Assembly: GCA_026706325.1 (NCBI GenBank)
Contig: JAPOYZ010000137.1
Coordinates: 1 to 11,134, forward strand
DNA length: 11,134 nucleotides
Reading direction: 5' to 3'
Source of the DNA: Candidatus Aminicenantota bacterium
Lineage (GTDB): Bacteria; Acidobacteriota; UBA6911; RPQK01; JAJDTT01
The first letter of the stretch is position 1. The number at the start of each line of letters is the position of its first letter. The translations under genes and the position numbers were made by a program. The notes beneath the pieces are model-generated. The model saw only the letters and a list, made by a program, of their open reading frames with translations. It did no database searches and was not told the DNA's origin. Positions 1-7,092 of the stretch are shown one piece after another.

Positions 1-46
1 GTGCCCTCGCCGGCCAGTCGGCCCACAACGAGGATGGTCGCTTCAA

Positions 47-3000
47 ATGATCGCGCGTTTTTTTCTGGTTGTCGTTGTCCGCTTCTCCGCTCCGGCGCCG
101 GCCCAGAACCGGGCGACCACCGCCGAGATCACGGGCCTGCTCGAAGATGCGACCGGCGGCGTCCTGCCCGGCGCCACCGTGACCGCCGTCAATCCAGACA
201 ACGGCCTGACCCGCGCCGCCGTGTCCGGCCCCACGGGGACCTACAGCATCATGCTGTTGCCGCCCGGCCGCTATGACATCCGAGCTGAGCTACCCGGATT
301 CCGCACCGTAAGTCTTGACAACACGACCATCACCGTGGGCGCCCGCCGGACCATCAGTTTCACCCTCGCTCCTGCCGGTGTCGCGGAGGATGTCACGGTG
401 ACCGCAAGGACCTCCGCCGTCGAAACCACTACGGACACGTCCGACGTGACGCTCGACCGCCAGGCCATCGCGAACCTGCCGATCAACGGTCGGCGCTTCC
501 ACGATTTCGTCTCCCTGACTCCGACTGCCCAGGTCGAGCCTCAGCGCGGGCAGATCTCGCTGGCGGGACAACGCGGCATCAACGGCAATGTCAGCATCGA
601 CGGCGCCGACTACAACCAGCCGTTCTTCGGCGGCATCCGGGGCGGCGAACGTTCGCAGTTCACGTTTACGATTCCCCAGGAGGCGATTCGCGAGTTCCGG
701 GTGGTCAAGGCCGGCTACTCGCCCGAGTTCGGCCGGTCGACCGGCGGGCTCGTCAACGCCATTACCGAGTCGGGCACGAACGCAACCCACGGGTCGGCGT
801 TCTACCTCCTGCGGCCCGAGCAACTCGCGTTGCAAAACGCGTTCGGCCAGGACGCGGCGCCGACGCAGCACCAGTTCGGCGGCTCCCTGGGCGGCCCGCT
901 TGTCCGAGATCGGGCGTTCTATTTCGTCGCCTACGAACAACAGGAGTTCAAGGCGGGGCGCGAAGTGCGTTTCACCCGGCTCTCCGGCTTCACGCCGACG
1001 GCGGCCAGCCGCGAAGGGTACGACCACTATCGAGGCCTCGAGACGCCTTTCGACGTGACCAACGACGCCAAAGCCTGGCTGGCCCGGGTCGACTTCGACC
1101 TGCCGCGCGGGCACCGCTTCAACGTCCGCTACAACGGCAGCACCAACCGGGCGCTCAACTCCGACGGAGTCGGGGGTGTCATCGTTCCGACAACCCACCG
1201 CTCGCTCGAAACCAACGGCACGGAGGAGGATTCGACGCAGACGGCGGTCGGCCAGTTCACCGGCGCGCCGTCATCCAACCTGCTCTTCGAACTGCGCGGG
1301 CAATATTCGCGGGAGGATCGGCCGCGCTCGGCCAATGCCCTCAAGCCGCTCGTCGACCTGTCGCTCGGGGAATTCGGCACCCGCAGTTTCCGCCCCACGA
1401 CGCAGTACGACTGGCGTGCGCAGGCAAGCGGCAACGTGACGTGGCTCGCCGGCTCGCACGGGGTGAAGGCAGGATTCGACGTCAACCACGTCTTCATCGA
1501 CCAGGTATTCGCCTTCTTCCAGAACGGCGGCTATCTCGTCTTCGGCTCGGACGTCGAGACCACACTGGACATTATCGGCGTCGGAGGCGCCATCCCCAAC
1601 CGGTTCGACTCAAGCTCATTGATCTACGTTCAGCAGATCGGAAACCTGAAAAACTCGTTCGCGACCGACGAGGTCGGACTCTTCGTGCAGGACGAGTGGC
1701 GCGTGGCGCCTACACTGACGGTCAACTACGGACTTCGCTGGGACGCACAACTCAATCCGGCCCCCGACGCCGACAACCGGATCCTGCTCGATCAACTGAG
1801 CAGCGTCACGTTCCCCATCGGCCGCACCGTCGACCCGTCTACGATCCCGAGCAGTCGTCACCAGTTCGGTCCCCGGGCCGGCTTCGCGTGGGACCCCACC
1901 GGCGGCGCGAAGACTGTGGTTCGGGGGTTCACCGGCGTCTACTACGCGCGGACCCCGTTGCTGCTCCTGTCCGGTCCGACGAACAACTTTCGCGTGCCGC
2001 CGGGTGACGTGACGGTGGCCCTGCCGTTCCGTGTCCCTCCGGGGAATCCGAATGACACCCTGTACGAGCAGATGAATCTGATCGGGATCGACCTCAACGA
2101 GCGGACCCTCGACAACCTGCCGACGCTCACCCCGGACCAGATGTCGGCCATAGCCACCGCGCTCGGAATCGAGAACAACCCGTTCGCCGGCGCCCGCCTC
2201 ACGCTGATGGACCGGGACTTCAGGAACCCGATGGCGAGGCAGCTTGGCGCCGGCGTCGAGCACGAGATCAGTCCCGGCTGGTCGCTGGGCGCCGACCTCC
2301 TCGTCGTCGACACGATTCACCTGCAACGCAACCGGGACCTCAACGTGCCGCTGCCGGCCGTGCGGCGCGACGATCCGGCGCAACGTCCATTCTTCGGCCT
2401 GCGGAGCGGAACGGCGCGGCCGGTGCCGGGACTCGACAGCGTGACGGTCCGCGAGTCGACCGCGTCGGCGCTTTACCGCGCGCTGACGGTGCGGTCCGAG
2501 CTCCGCCGTCCCTGGGGACAGTTCAACGCCTACTACGTGCTGTCGAAGAACGAATCCAACGACGACAACGAACGGTCGGCGGGCGAAGTATCCTACGAAA
2601 ATGCGTACGACCTGGCCTCGGAGTATGGTCCCAGCAGACTCGACCGCCTACACCAAGTCCACGTGACGGGCGTGGTCATGCTGCCCGGAGACGTCGATAT
2701 CTCGACCGGAATGTACATCTTCTCAGGCGCGCCGTTCGACGCTCGAATGGGCACCGATTCGAACGAGGACCGGGGCGGCGCCGACCGTCCCTACAGCGCG
2801 CCCGGCGTGCCGTTCACCAGAAACGCCTTCCGCGACGTGCCCGTTGCCGACATCAACCTGAGGGTACAGAAGCGGTTCTCGGCCGGCGGGGACCGGCAAG
2901 CGCTGGTTTCGCTGGAGTTCTTCAACCTCTTCAACCGCGACAACGTCACGCTGAGCCAGGACTTCTCAACCGTCGCCGACTACTGCGCCAGTTCGCGCGA

Positions 3001-3136
3001 CTTGTCCTGCGGTCTTGACGGACGACCTTCGAACCCCAACTTCGCCCGGACCCGGGGCGAAGACGGCGAATACCTGACGGGTAACATCCCGGGGCCGCCC
3101 TTCCAGATGCAGATCGGCTTTCGGTTGCTGTTCTGA
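47..3136 (+). CDS. Oar-like TonB-dependent outer-membrane receptor with carboxypeptidase-regulatory-like domain
   Basis: Predicted outer-membrane receptor that would import a large substrate using TonB energy; the substrate cannot be told from sequence. A short hydrophobic N-terminus ends in an APAPAQ signal-cleavage-like site near residue 20. Residues about 25-108 form a carboxypeptidase-regulatory-like beta-sandwich (GLLEDATGGVLPGATV, then GTYSIMLLPPGRYDI). The plug follows, with LPINGR near 145-149, an SIDGAD motif, IREFRVV and YSPEFGRSTGGLVNAITESGTN. The remainder is a long beta-barrel ending in the aromatic residue F1029, as outer-membrane barrels usually do. The length of 1029 aa is normal for the Oar-like group. 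The start is uncertain: the same frame stays open upstream to the window edge and the signal core is short with an Arg at position 12, so the true start may lie further upstream. The downstream ATPase begins 9 bases after the stop. Confidence 0.93.
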   Translation: MIARFFLVVVVRFSAPAPAQNRATTAEITGLLEDATGGVLPGATVTAVNPDNGLTRAAVSGPTGTYSIMLLPPGRYDIRAELPGFRTVSLDNTTITVGARRTISFTLAPAGVAEDVTVTARTSAVETTTDTSDVTLDRQAIANLPINGRRFHDFVSLTPTAQVEPQRGQISLAGQRGINGNVSIDGADYNQPFFGGIRGGERSQFTFTIPQEAIREFRVVKAGYSPEFGRSTGGLVNAITESGTNATHGSAFYLLRPEQLALQNAFGQDAAPTQHQFGGSLGGPLVRDRAFYFVAYEQQEFKAGREVRFTRLSGFTPTAASREGYDHYRGLETPFDVTNDAKAWLARVDFDLPRGHRFNVRYNGSTNRALNSDGVGGVIVPTTHRSLETNGTEEDSTQTAVGQFTGAPSSNLLFELRGQYSREDRPRSANALKPLVDLSLGEFGTRSFRPTTQYDWRAQASGNVTWLAGSHGVKAGFDVNHVFIDQVFAFFQNGGYLVFGSDVETTLDIIGVGGAIPNRFDSSSLIYVQQIGNLKNSFATDEVGLFVQDEWRVAPTLTVNYGLRWDAQLNPAPDADNRILLDQLSSVTFPIGRTVDPSTIPSSRHQFGPRAGFAWDPTGGAKTVVRGFTGVYYARTPLLLLSGPTNNFRVPPGDVTVALPFRVPPGNPNDTLYEQMNLIGIDLNERTLDNLPTLTPDQMSAIATALGIENNPFAGARLTLMDRDFRNPMARQLGAGVEHEISPGWSLGADLLVVDTIHLQRNRDLNVPLPAVRRDDPAQRPFFGLRSGTARPVPGLDSVTVRESTASALYRALTVRSELRRPWGQFNAYYVLSKNESNDDNERSAGEVSYENAYDLASEYGPSRLDRLHQVHVTGVVMLPGDVDISTGMYIFSGAPFDARMGTDSNEDRGGADRPYSAPGVPFTRNAFRDVPVADINLRVQKRFSAGGDRQALVSLEFFNLFNRDNVTLSQDFSTVADYCASSRDLSCGLDGRPSNPNFARTRGEDGEYLTGNIPGPPFQMQIGFRLLF

Positions 3137-3145
3137 CCTGGAAAG

Positions 3146-4438
3146 ATGAGTGAGGCTCAAACCCTGCCGGCCATCGCCGCAGCCATCGGCTCTCTCTGCG
3201 CCAAAGGCGTCATCGTTGCTCTTGACGAGTTTCAGACCTGCCTCCGGGGGCCGCTTCGCGCTCTGCCGTCTCTGCTTCAATCTCAGGTGGATTGCCTGCA
3301 AGACATCGAGACCGAGGGCGGCATCATCGTCCTCGGCTCGGTCCAGGCAGAAATGGAAATGCTGCTCCATGACAGCCGAACGCCGCTCTTCGGGAGAACG
3401 ACGTTCAATTTGAATCTTGGCCCGTGGGATCTGAGGACCGTATTCCACGTCTGCGATCTGCACCGGGCACACGACGCCAAACGCGTCCTTACGTTATGGA
3501 CGCTTTTCGGGGGCGTTCCCAAATATTGGCGGCACTTCGCGGAAGTCGAGAACATCGACCCCATTCCCAACTGGGGGGACTGGGCAGCCGAAGTCTGCGC
3601 CAGCCTTTTCCTCCGCACGGGCGCGCCGCTGCACCAGGAAGGCGAGATGCTGCTGCAACATGAGCTCCGCAGGACTTCCCTCGCCATCCTGCGCGTCGTC
3701 GCCAAACGTACCCGGTGCAGCTACGCCGAACTCAGGAGAGCAGTTCCGGAAGTAACGTCGCCCGGACCCTATTTGAAGACCCTTATCCACGACCTCCGAG
3801 TAATCCGAAAGGATCTCCCGTTGTTGGCAGGCGACGGCGCGCGGCGGGCTCGCTACTCGGTCTCCGATCCCTTCCTGCGGGCATGGACGGCCGCTCTCCA
3901 GCAGGCCTGTATGGCGGCCCGAATCCGCCCCAGCTCGGAGGTGGCGCGGCTCCTGATTCCCCGTCTGAGCACGCTGGAAGGGTACGCCTTCGAGGAGTTG
4001 GTGCACTTGGCCACCGAAGAGGTCTCAATCGCCGGCAGCTCCGGATTTCCCGTGACCGCTCCGGTCGGCGGCTTCTGGAAGAGGCCGCGGCGCGGCGGCG
4101 AGATTGAAATCGACATGATCGCACGAAACGAAGAGACACGAAGGGTGCGATTCGGATCCTGCAAGCGGAATCCACGGGAACACGACGACGATGCTCTGGC
4201 GTCGTTTCGCCGGCATGTGAAGCGCTTCCTCGAGACGGACGAAGGAAAACGATTCTCGGACTGGGACCAGGAGTTGGCGCTCTACAGCCCCCGCTTCCCT
4301 CCCCGTCAGCGGAATCGCCTCGAGACCGAAGGATGGACCTGCCGCGACCTGCCGGACTTTCGGAATCGGTTGGATAGGAGTGATGCCGGAGCGACCGGGG
4401 CCTTTATCGTCTCGGAGAAGGTCGCCGGGAGAGACTGA
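3146..4438 (+). CDS. P-loop-less archaeal-type ATPase with C-terminal DUF234 nuclease-like domain (N-terminally truncated)
   Basis: Resembles the C-terminal three quarters of the PF01637-type ATPases that carry a DUF234 domain. Visible in order: a Walker B strand VIVALDEFQ (residues 22-30), a VLGS strand end (62-65), a PLFGR motif (80-84), FGGVPKYW (121-128), a winged-helix-like segment (about 175-240), YSVSDPFLRAW (237-247), and a nuclease-like core with EIEIDMIA (319-326) and SCK (338-340). The Walker A (GxxxxGKT) loop and roughly the first 80 residues expected in this family are absent. The upstream receptor gene is intact and reads in the same frame, so no hidden N-terminus lies in that frame. 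The position usually occupied by Glu in the E-x-K nuclease motif is Ser. No good Shine-Dalgarno site precedes the ATG, so coupling to the receptor stop is possible. The stop overlaps the next ATG (TGATG). It may be a decaying gene or a non-hydrolysing derivative; function unknown. Confidence 0.75.
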   Translation: MSEAQTLPAIAAAIGSLCAKGVIVALDEFQTCLRGPLRALPSLLQSQVDCLQDIETEGGIIVLGSVQAEMEMLLHDSRTPLFGRTTFNLNLGPWDLRTVFHVCDLHRAHDAKRVLTLWTLFGGVPKYWRHFAEVENIDPIPNWGDWAAEVCASLFLRTGAPLHQEGEMLLQHELRRTSLAILRVVAKRTRCSYAELRRAVPEVTSPGPYLKTLIHDLRVIRKDLPLLAGDGARRARYSVSDPFLRAWTAALQQACMAARIRPSSEVARLLIPRLSTLEGYAFEELVHLATEEVSIAGSSGFPVTAPVGGFWKRPRRGGEIEIDMIARNEETRRVRFGSCKRNPREHDDDALASFRRHVKRFLETDEGKRFSDWDQELALYSPRFPPRQRNRLETEGWTCRDLPDFRNRLDRSDAGATGAFIVSEKVAGRD

Positions 4439-5199
4439 TGGACGCGACCAGCGACGACGGGAGACTCACGGTCGTCAACGGAAACTGGGGCCGGGTGAGT
4501 TTGACTTCCATACTGGCCGTGCTCGAATCGGCATTCCGAACGCTGACGTCGGCCTTCTGCGCCAGACCAGACGCGCCCATCCGCGTCTGCCGGTGGCGCC
4601 AGGATCATGCCCTCGTGGTCTATGATCAGCGGCCCTACCAGATCTTCCTGAGCACCGGCGACAGATATTGGTCACAGTACGTCTTTCAGTTCTCGCATGA
4701 ACTCTGCCATGTGCTGACCGGGTTCGAACGTTACCGAGAACACCGCCACAAGTGGTTTGAGGAAAGCTTGTGCGAGCTGGCATCGTTGTACGTCCTCCAC
4801 GGGCTGGCCGACGACTGGCAAGGTCAGCCGCCCGCCGCAGTGTATCGGGCGGTGGAATTTGCCCCCAATCATCGGACCTACGCTCTCAACCGGGAGCAGC
4901 AACACTTGGCGTCCGTGGGAGGGGACCTTCCGACGTGGTTTGCGGCAAGCATCGGTGAATTGGAAGCGAACCGGTACGATCGCGTCCGGACCGGTATCGT
5001 GGCCGCTGCTCTACGACCCCGATTCATTCAGGAGCCGTCTCTCTGGGAGGCCTGCCGGCTGGTAAACCGTTGGGACCCCAACGGTCAAGCGACCTTTGGT
5101 GGCTACCTCGAGTCATGGTGCGCCGATCTGCGGCGAAACGGCCTTGAGATCCGGACGCCCGAAATAGTGCGGGGACTGCTACTTCCGCAAAACGGCTGA
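4438..5199 (+). CDS. Putative gluzincin-type zinc metallopeptidase
   Basis: A 253-aa protein with an HELCH zinc-binding motif (H87, E88, H91) in the context QFSHELCHVLTGF. WFEESLCELAS follows at 106-116. This second block resembles the WLNEGFAEYAS block of M1-type gluzincins, making E109 (17 residues after H91) the likely third zinc ligand, with E113 as the alternative. No signal peptide or membrane segment is evident, so it is probably cytoplasmic. No named family is recognised. The ATG overlaps the ATPase stop in TGATG, and GGGAG at 4427-4431 sits 6 bases upstream, so translation is probably coupled to the ATPase. The protein may act on a partner presented by the ATPase-like protein, but this is inference. 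The peptidase assignment rests only on the motif and its spacing. Confidence 0.75.
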   Translation: MDATSDDGRLTVVNGNWGRVSLTSILAVLESAFRTLTSAFCARPDAPIRVCRWRQDHALVVYDQRPYQIFLSTGDRYWSQYVFQFSHELCHVLTGFERYREHRHKWFEESLCELASLYVLHGLADDWQGQPPAAVYRAVEFAPNHRTYALNREQQHLASVGGDLPTWFAASIGELEANRYDRVRTGIVAAALRPRFIQEPSLWEACRLVNRWDPNGQATFGGYLESWCADLRRNGLEIRTPEIVRGLLLPQNG

Positions 5200-5246
5200 G
5201 CCGAGGTCAGCGGTCCTCCTGCCACCAGGGGAGGAGCGGACACGGG

Positions 5247-5253
5247 AGGGAGG
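5247..5253 (+). promoter_or_regulatory. Ribosome binding site of the small endonuclease-like ORF
   Basis: AGGGAGG lies 9 bases upstream of a GTG codon at 5263. This spacing supports GTG as the start of the following small ORF, which has no in-frame ATG upstream. It is the main evidence that the 60-codon ORF is translated as its own product. Confidence 0.5.
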
Positions 5254-5262
5254 TCCGAAAAC

Positions 5263-5445
5263 GTGCAATACGCCAAACTTCCGGCCGACGACCGGGGCAA
5301 GCGGCGCCGTCAGGACTTGGTCCCGGACCGGGTGATCGCCCGGATGGGTTGGGACGTCTTGCGGATTCCGGCATGGCGCTGCGTCTGGGACATCGACGGG
5401 GTGATTGACGATATCCGGGAGCGAGTGCAGACGCAAAGACTGTGA
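5263..5445 (+). CDS. Small restriction-endonuclease-like C-terminal fragment (60 aa)
   Basis: A 60-residue ORF with a GTG start and a good Shine-Dalgarno site. The stretch RRRQDLVPDRVIARMGWDVLRIPAW resembles the last helix and strand of Vsr/DUF559/MTES_1575-type endonuclease-like domains, where a basic or acidic helix leads into a GW-x-V-x-R-hydrophobic strand. The catalytic acidic and lysine residues that would come before this part are missing, so the ORF is either a remnant or a very small protein that reuses the fold's end. It lies in the same frame as the upstream protease, separated from its TGA by 21 sense codons without a stop. A hairpin terminator candidate follows. Both the family and coding status are tentative. 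Confidence 0.45.
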   Translation: MQYAKLPADDRGKRRRQDLVPDRVIARMGWDVLRIPAWRCVWDIDGVIDDIRERVQTQRL

Positions 5446-5459
5446 CAAACTTACGGGGA

Positions 5460-5509
5460 ATCCTCGTTGGACCGCAATGCCATACAGATAGCCGGCGGTC
5501 CAGGAGGAT
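5460..5509. terminator. Bulged hairpin between convergent genes, possible bidirectional terminator
   Basis: ATCCTC (5460-5465) then TTGGACCGC (5467-5475) pair with GCGGTCCAG (5495-5503) then GAGGAT (5504-5509). G5466 is bulged, one pair is T-G, and the loop is 19 bases. The hairpin sits between the + strand ORF ending at 5445 and the - strand dehydrogenase ending at 5536, where a shared terminator is expected. No T-tract follows on either strand, so it is not a classical intrinsic terminator. Confidence 0.5.
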
Positions 5510-5535
5510 CGTCGGAAGATGGCTGCCCTGTCACG

Positions 5536-7008
5536 TCAACCGCTGCCGAACCAGCGGGAACTGACCACCTTCTGCTCGGTGTAGAAGTTCACGCCGTCGC
5601 GGCCGTGGGCATGCAGGTCACCGAAAAAGGAACCTCTCCACCCGGAGAAGGAGAAAAAGGCGAGAGGCACCGGAACTCCGACGTTGATTCCCACCATCCC
5701 CACCTGAACCCGGTTCTGGTACTCCCGGGCCGCCCACCCGCTCTCGGTGAAGATGGCGGTTCCGTTGCCGAACCGGTTGGCGTTCACCACATCGATCGCC
5801 TCATCCAGGTCCTCGGCCTGGATGACGCAGAGGACGGGTCCGAAGATCTCGTCCTGGTAAATCTTCATCTTCGGTGAGACGCCATCGAAGATGCTGGGCC
5901 CCAGAAAATACCCGGACAGGTCGTCGACTCCGCTGTGACAGCGGCCGTCCAGAGCGAGCCGGGCTCCCTCATCCAGTCCCGTCTCAATGTATTTCAGCAC
6001 CCGCTCCCGGTGAGGACCGGAGATCAACGGTCCCAGGTCGCTTCCACCGTCCGCGGCCGCGCCCAACTGCAAGCTTTCTGCGCGGGCCCTGACCTTCTCC
6101 ATCAGAGGTTCGTGAACCTCTCCCACCGTCACCACGGCGCTGATGGCCATGCACCGCTCTCCCGCAGATCCGAACGCGGAGCCGATGATAGCGTCGGCCG
6201 TCTTGTCCAGGTTGCAGTCCGGCATGGCCACCAGGTGATTCTTGGCGCCCGCCAACGCCTGGACGCGCTTGCCGGCCATGCTGGCCGCCTCGTAGACATA
6301 GCGCGCCACGGGGGCCGAGCCGACGAAGGAAACGGCGCGGACGGACTCGTTCTCCACCAACGCCTCCACCGCTTCCCGGTCTCCCTGGACGACGTTGAAG
6401 ACGCCGGGCGGAAGTCCGGCCTCCGCGAACAACTCCGCCAGGCGCAACGCCGCGCCCGGCACCTTCTCGGACGGCTTCAGAACGAACGCGTTGCCGCAGG
6501 CGATGGCGACGGGATACAGCCACATGGGCACCATGGCGGGAAAGTTGAAGGGGGTGATCCCGGCGCACACACCCAGCGGCTGCCGGAAACTGGCGCAATC
6601 CAAACCTCGGGAGACGTTTTCCACCGTCGAGCCCTGGATCAGGGTGGACATGCCGCAGGCGAACTCCACCACCTCGATGCCTCGCCGAACCGACCCTTGC
6701 GCTTCTTCCGGGATCTTGCCGTTCTCCCGCGAGATCCATTCGGCCAGCTCCTCAAGGTTTTCTTCCAGGAGCTGCTTGTAACGGAACAGGATCCGGCAGC
6801 GCTCCACCACGGGCGTGTCGCGCCAGCCGGGGAATGCCGCCGCGGACGAAGCGACAACCTCGTCAACTTCCGCCCTGGTGGCGAAGGGGACATGGGCCAG
6901 AAGCTCTCCGGTCCCCGGATTCCGCAATTCTCCGCACCGGGACGAGTTGGAGGGTGCCCGAACCCCGTCTACGAACGAATCGACTCGAGGAACATTACGC
7001 TGCATCAT
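5536..7008 (-). CDS. mmsA: Methylmalonate-semialdehyde dehydrogenase (CoA-acylating)
   Basis: A cytoplasmic aldehyde dehydrogenase that would convert methylmalonate or malonate semialdehyde, NAD+ and CoA to propionyl- or acetyl-CoA with loss of CO2, in valine, inositol or beta-alanine breakdown. The 490-aa length is full for the family. Seen: ITPFNFPAMVP around N155, LKPSE (177-181), FVGS (228-231), and the catalytic Cys286 in SAGERCMA. AGAKNH (253-258) carries Asn where most aldehyde dehydrogenases have the general-base Glu, a hallmark of this acylating subfamily. The C-terminal block with GWRGSFFGDLHAHGRDGVNFYTEQK is also typical. The start has two adjacent ATG codons (7008 and 7005) preceded by a modest AAGGG site. 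The gene is divergent from the Fur-ferritin gene across 84 bp. No other genes of the pathway are in the window. Confidence 0.95.
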   Translation of the reverse strand: MMQRNVPRVDSFVDGVRAPSNSSRCGELRNPGTGELLAHVPFATRAEVDEVVASSAAAFPGWRDTPVVERCRILFRYKQLLEENLEELAEWISRENGKIPEEAQGSVRRGIEVVEFACGMSTLIQGSTVENVSRGLDCASFRQPLGVCAGITPFNFPAMVPMWLYPVAIACGNAFVLKPSEKVPGAALRLAELFAEAGLPPGVFNVVQGDREAVEALVENESVRAVSFVGSAPVARYVYEAASMAGKRVQALAGAKNHLVAMPDCNLDKTADAIIGSAFGSAGERCMAISAVVTVGEVHEPLMEKVRARAESLQLGAAADGGSDLGPLISGPHRERVLKYIETGLDEGARLALDGRCHSGVDDLSGYFLGPSIFDGVSPKMKIYQDEIFGPVLCVIQAEDLDEAIDVVNANRFGNGTAIFTESGWAAREYQNRVQVGMVGINVGVPVPLAFFSFSGWRGSFFGDLHAHGRDGVNFYTEQKVVSSRWFGSG

Positions 7009-7052
7009 TCACACCCTTACCCGAGGACGTCTGGAGACGGTCCGAACGAAAC

Positions 7053-7081
7053 TTGAAAACGGTTGCCGGATTTCCGAGAAT
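7053..7081 (+). promoter_or_regulatory. Candidate sigma70-type promoter of the Fur-ferritin gene
   Basis: TTGAAA (7053-7058) is one base from the -35 consensus, and GAGAAT (7076-7081) matches four of six -10 bases, with an ideal 17-bp spacer. Transcription would start near 7088, only about five bases before the first ATG at 7093. That implies an almost leaderless message or use of the second ATG at 7123. No convincing Fur or PerR box is visible nearby. Confidence 0.35.
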
Positions 7082-7092
7082 GAATCCCACTC

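Noticed and set aside
290..1198. A 302-codon - strand ORF inside the receptor gene
   Set aside because: It is antisense to the conserved plug region of the receptor, with no recognisable motif.
3134..3148. Readthrough fusion of receptor and ATPase (same frame, TGA followed by C, 3 codons between)
   Set aside because: A leaky UGA-C context is present, but the receptor ends with the C-terminal Phe needed for outer-membrane insertion, so a cytoplasmic ATPase fusion makes little sense.
5935..7056. A 373-codon + strand ORF opposite the dehydrogenase gene
   Set aside because: It is the antisense frame of a well-conserved aldehyde dehydrogenase; its product is low-complexity, rich in Arg, Gly and His, with no recognisable domain. 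Long antisense frames are expected in GC-rich DNA.
7009..7092. Fur or PerR box in the spacer between the dehydrogenase and the Fur-ferritin gene
   Set aside because: I looked for GATAATGAT-type and TTATAAT-type palindromes and found only a weak imperfect TCCG...CGGA repeat.
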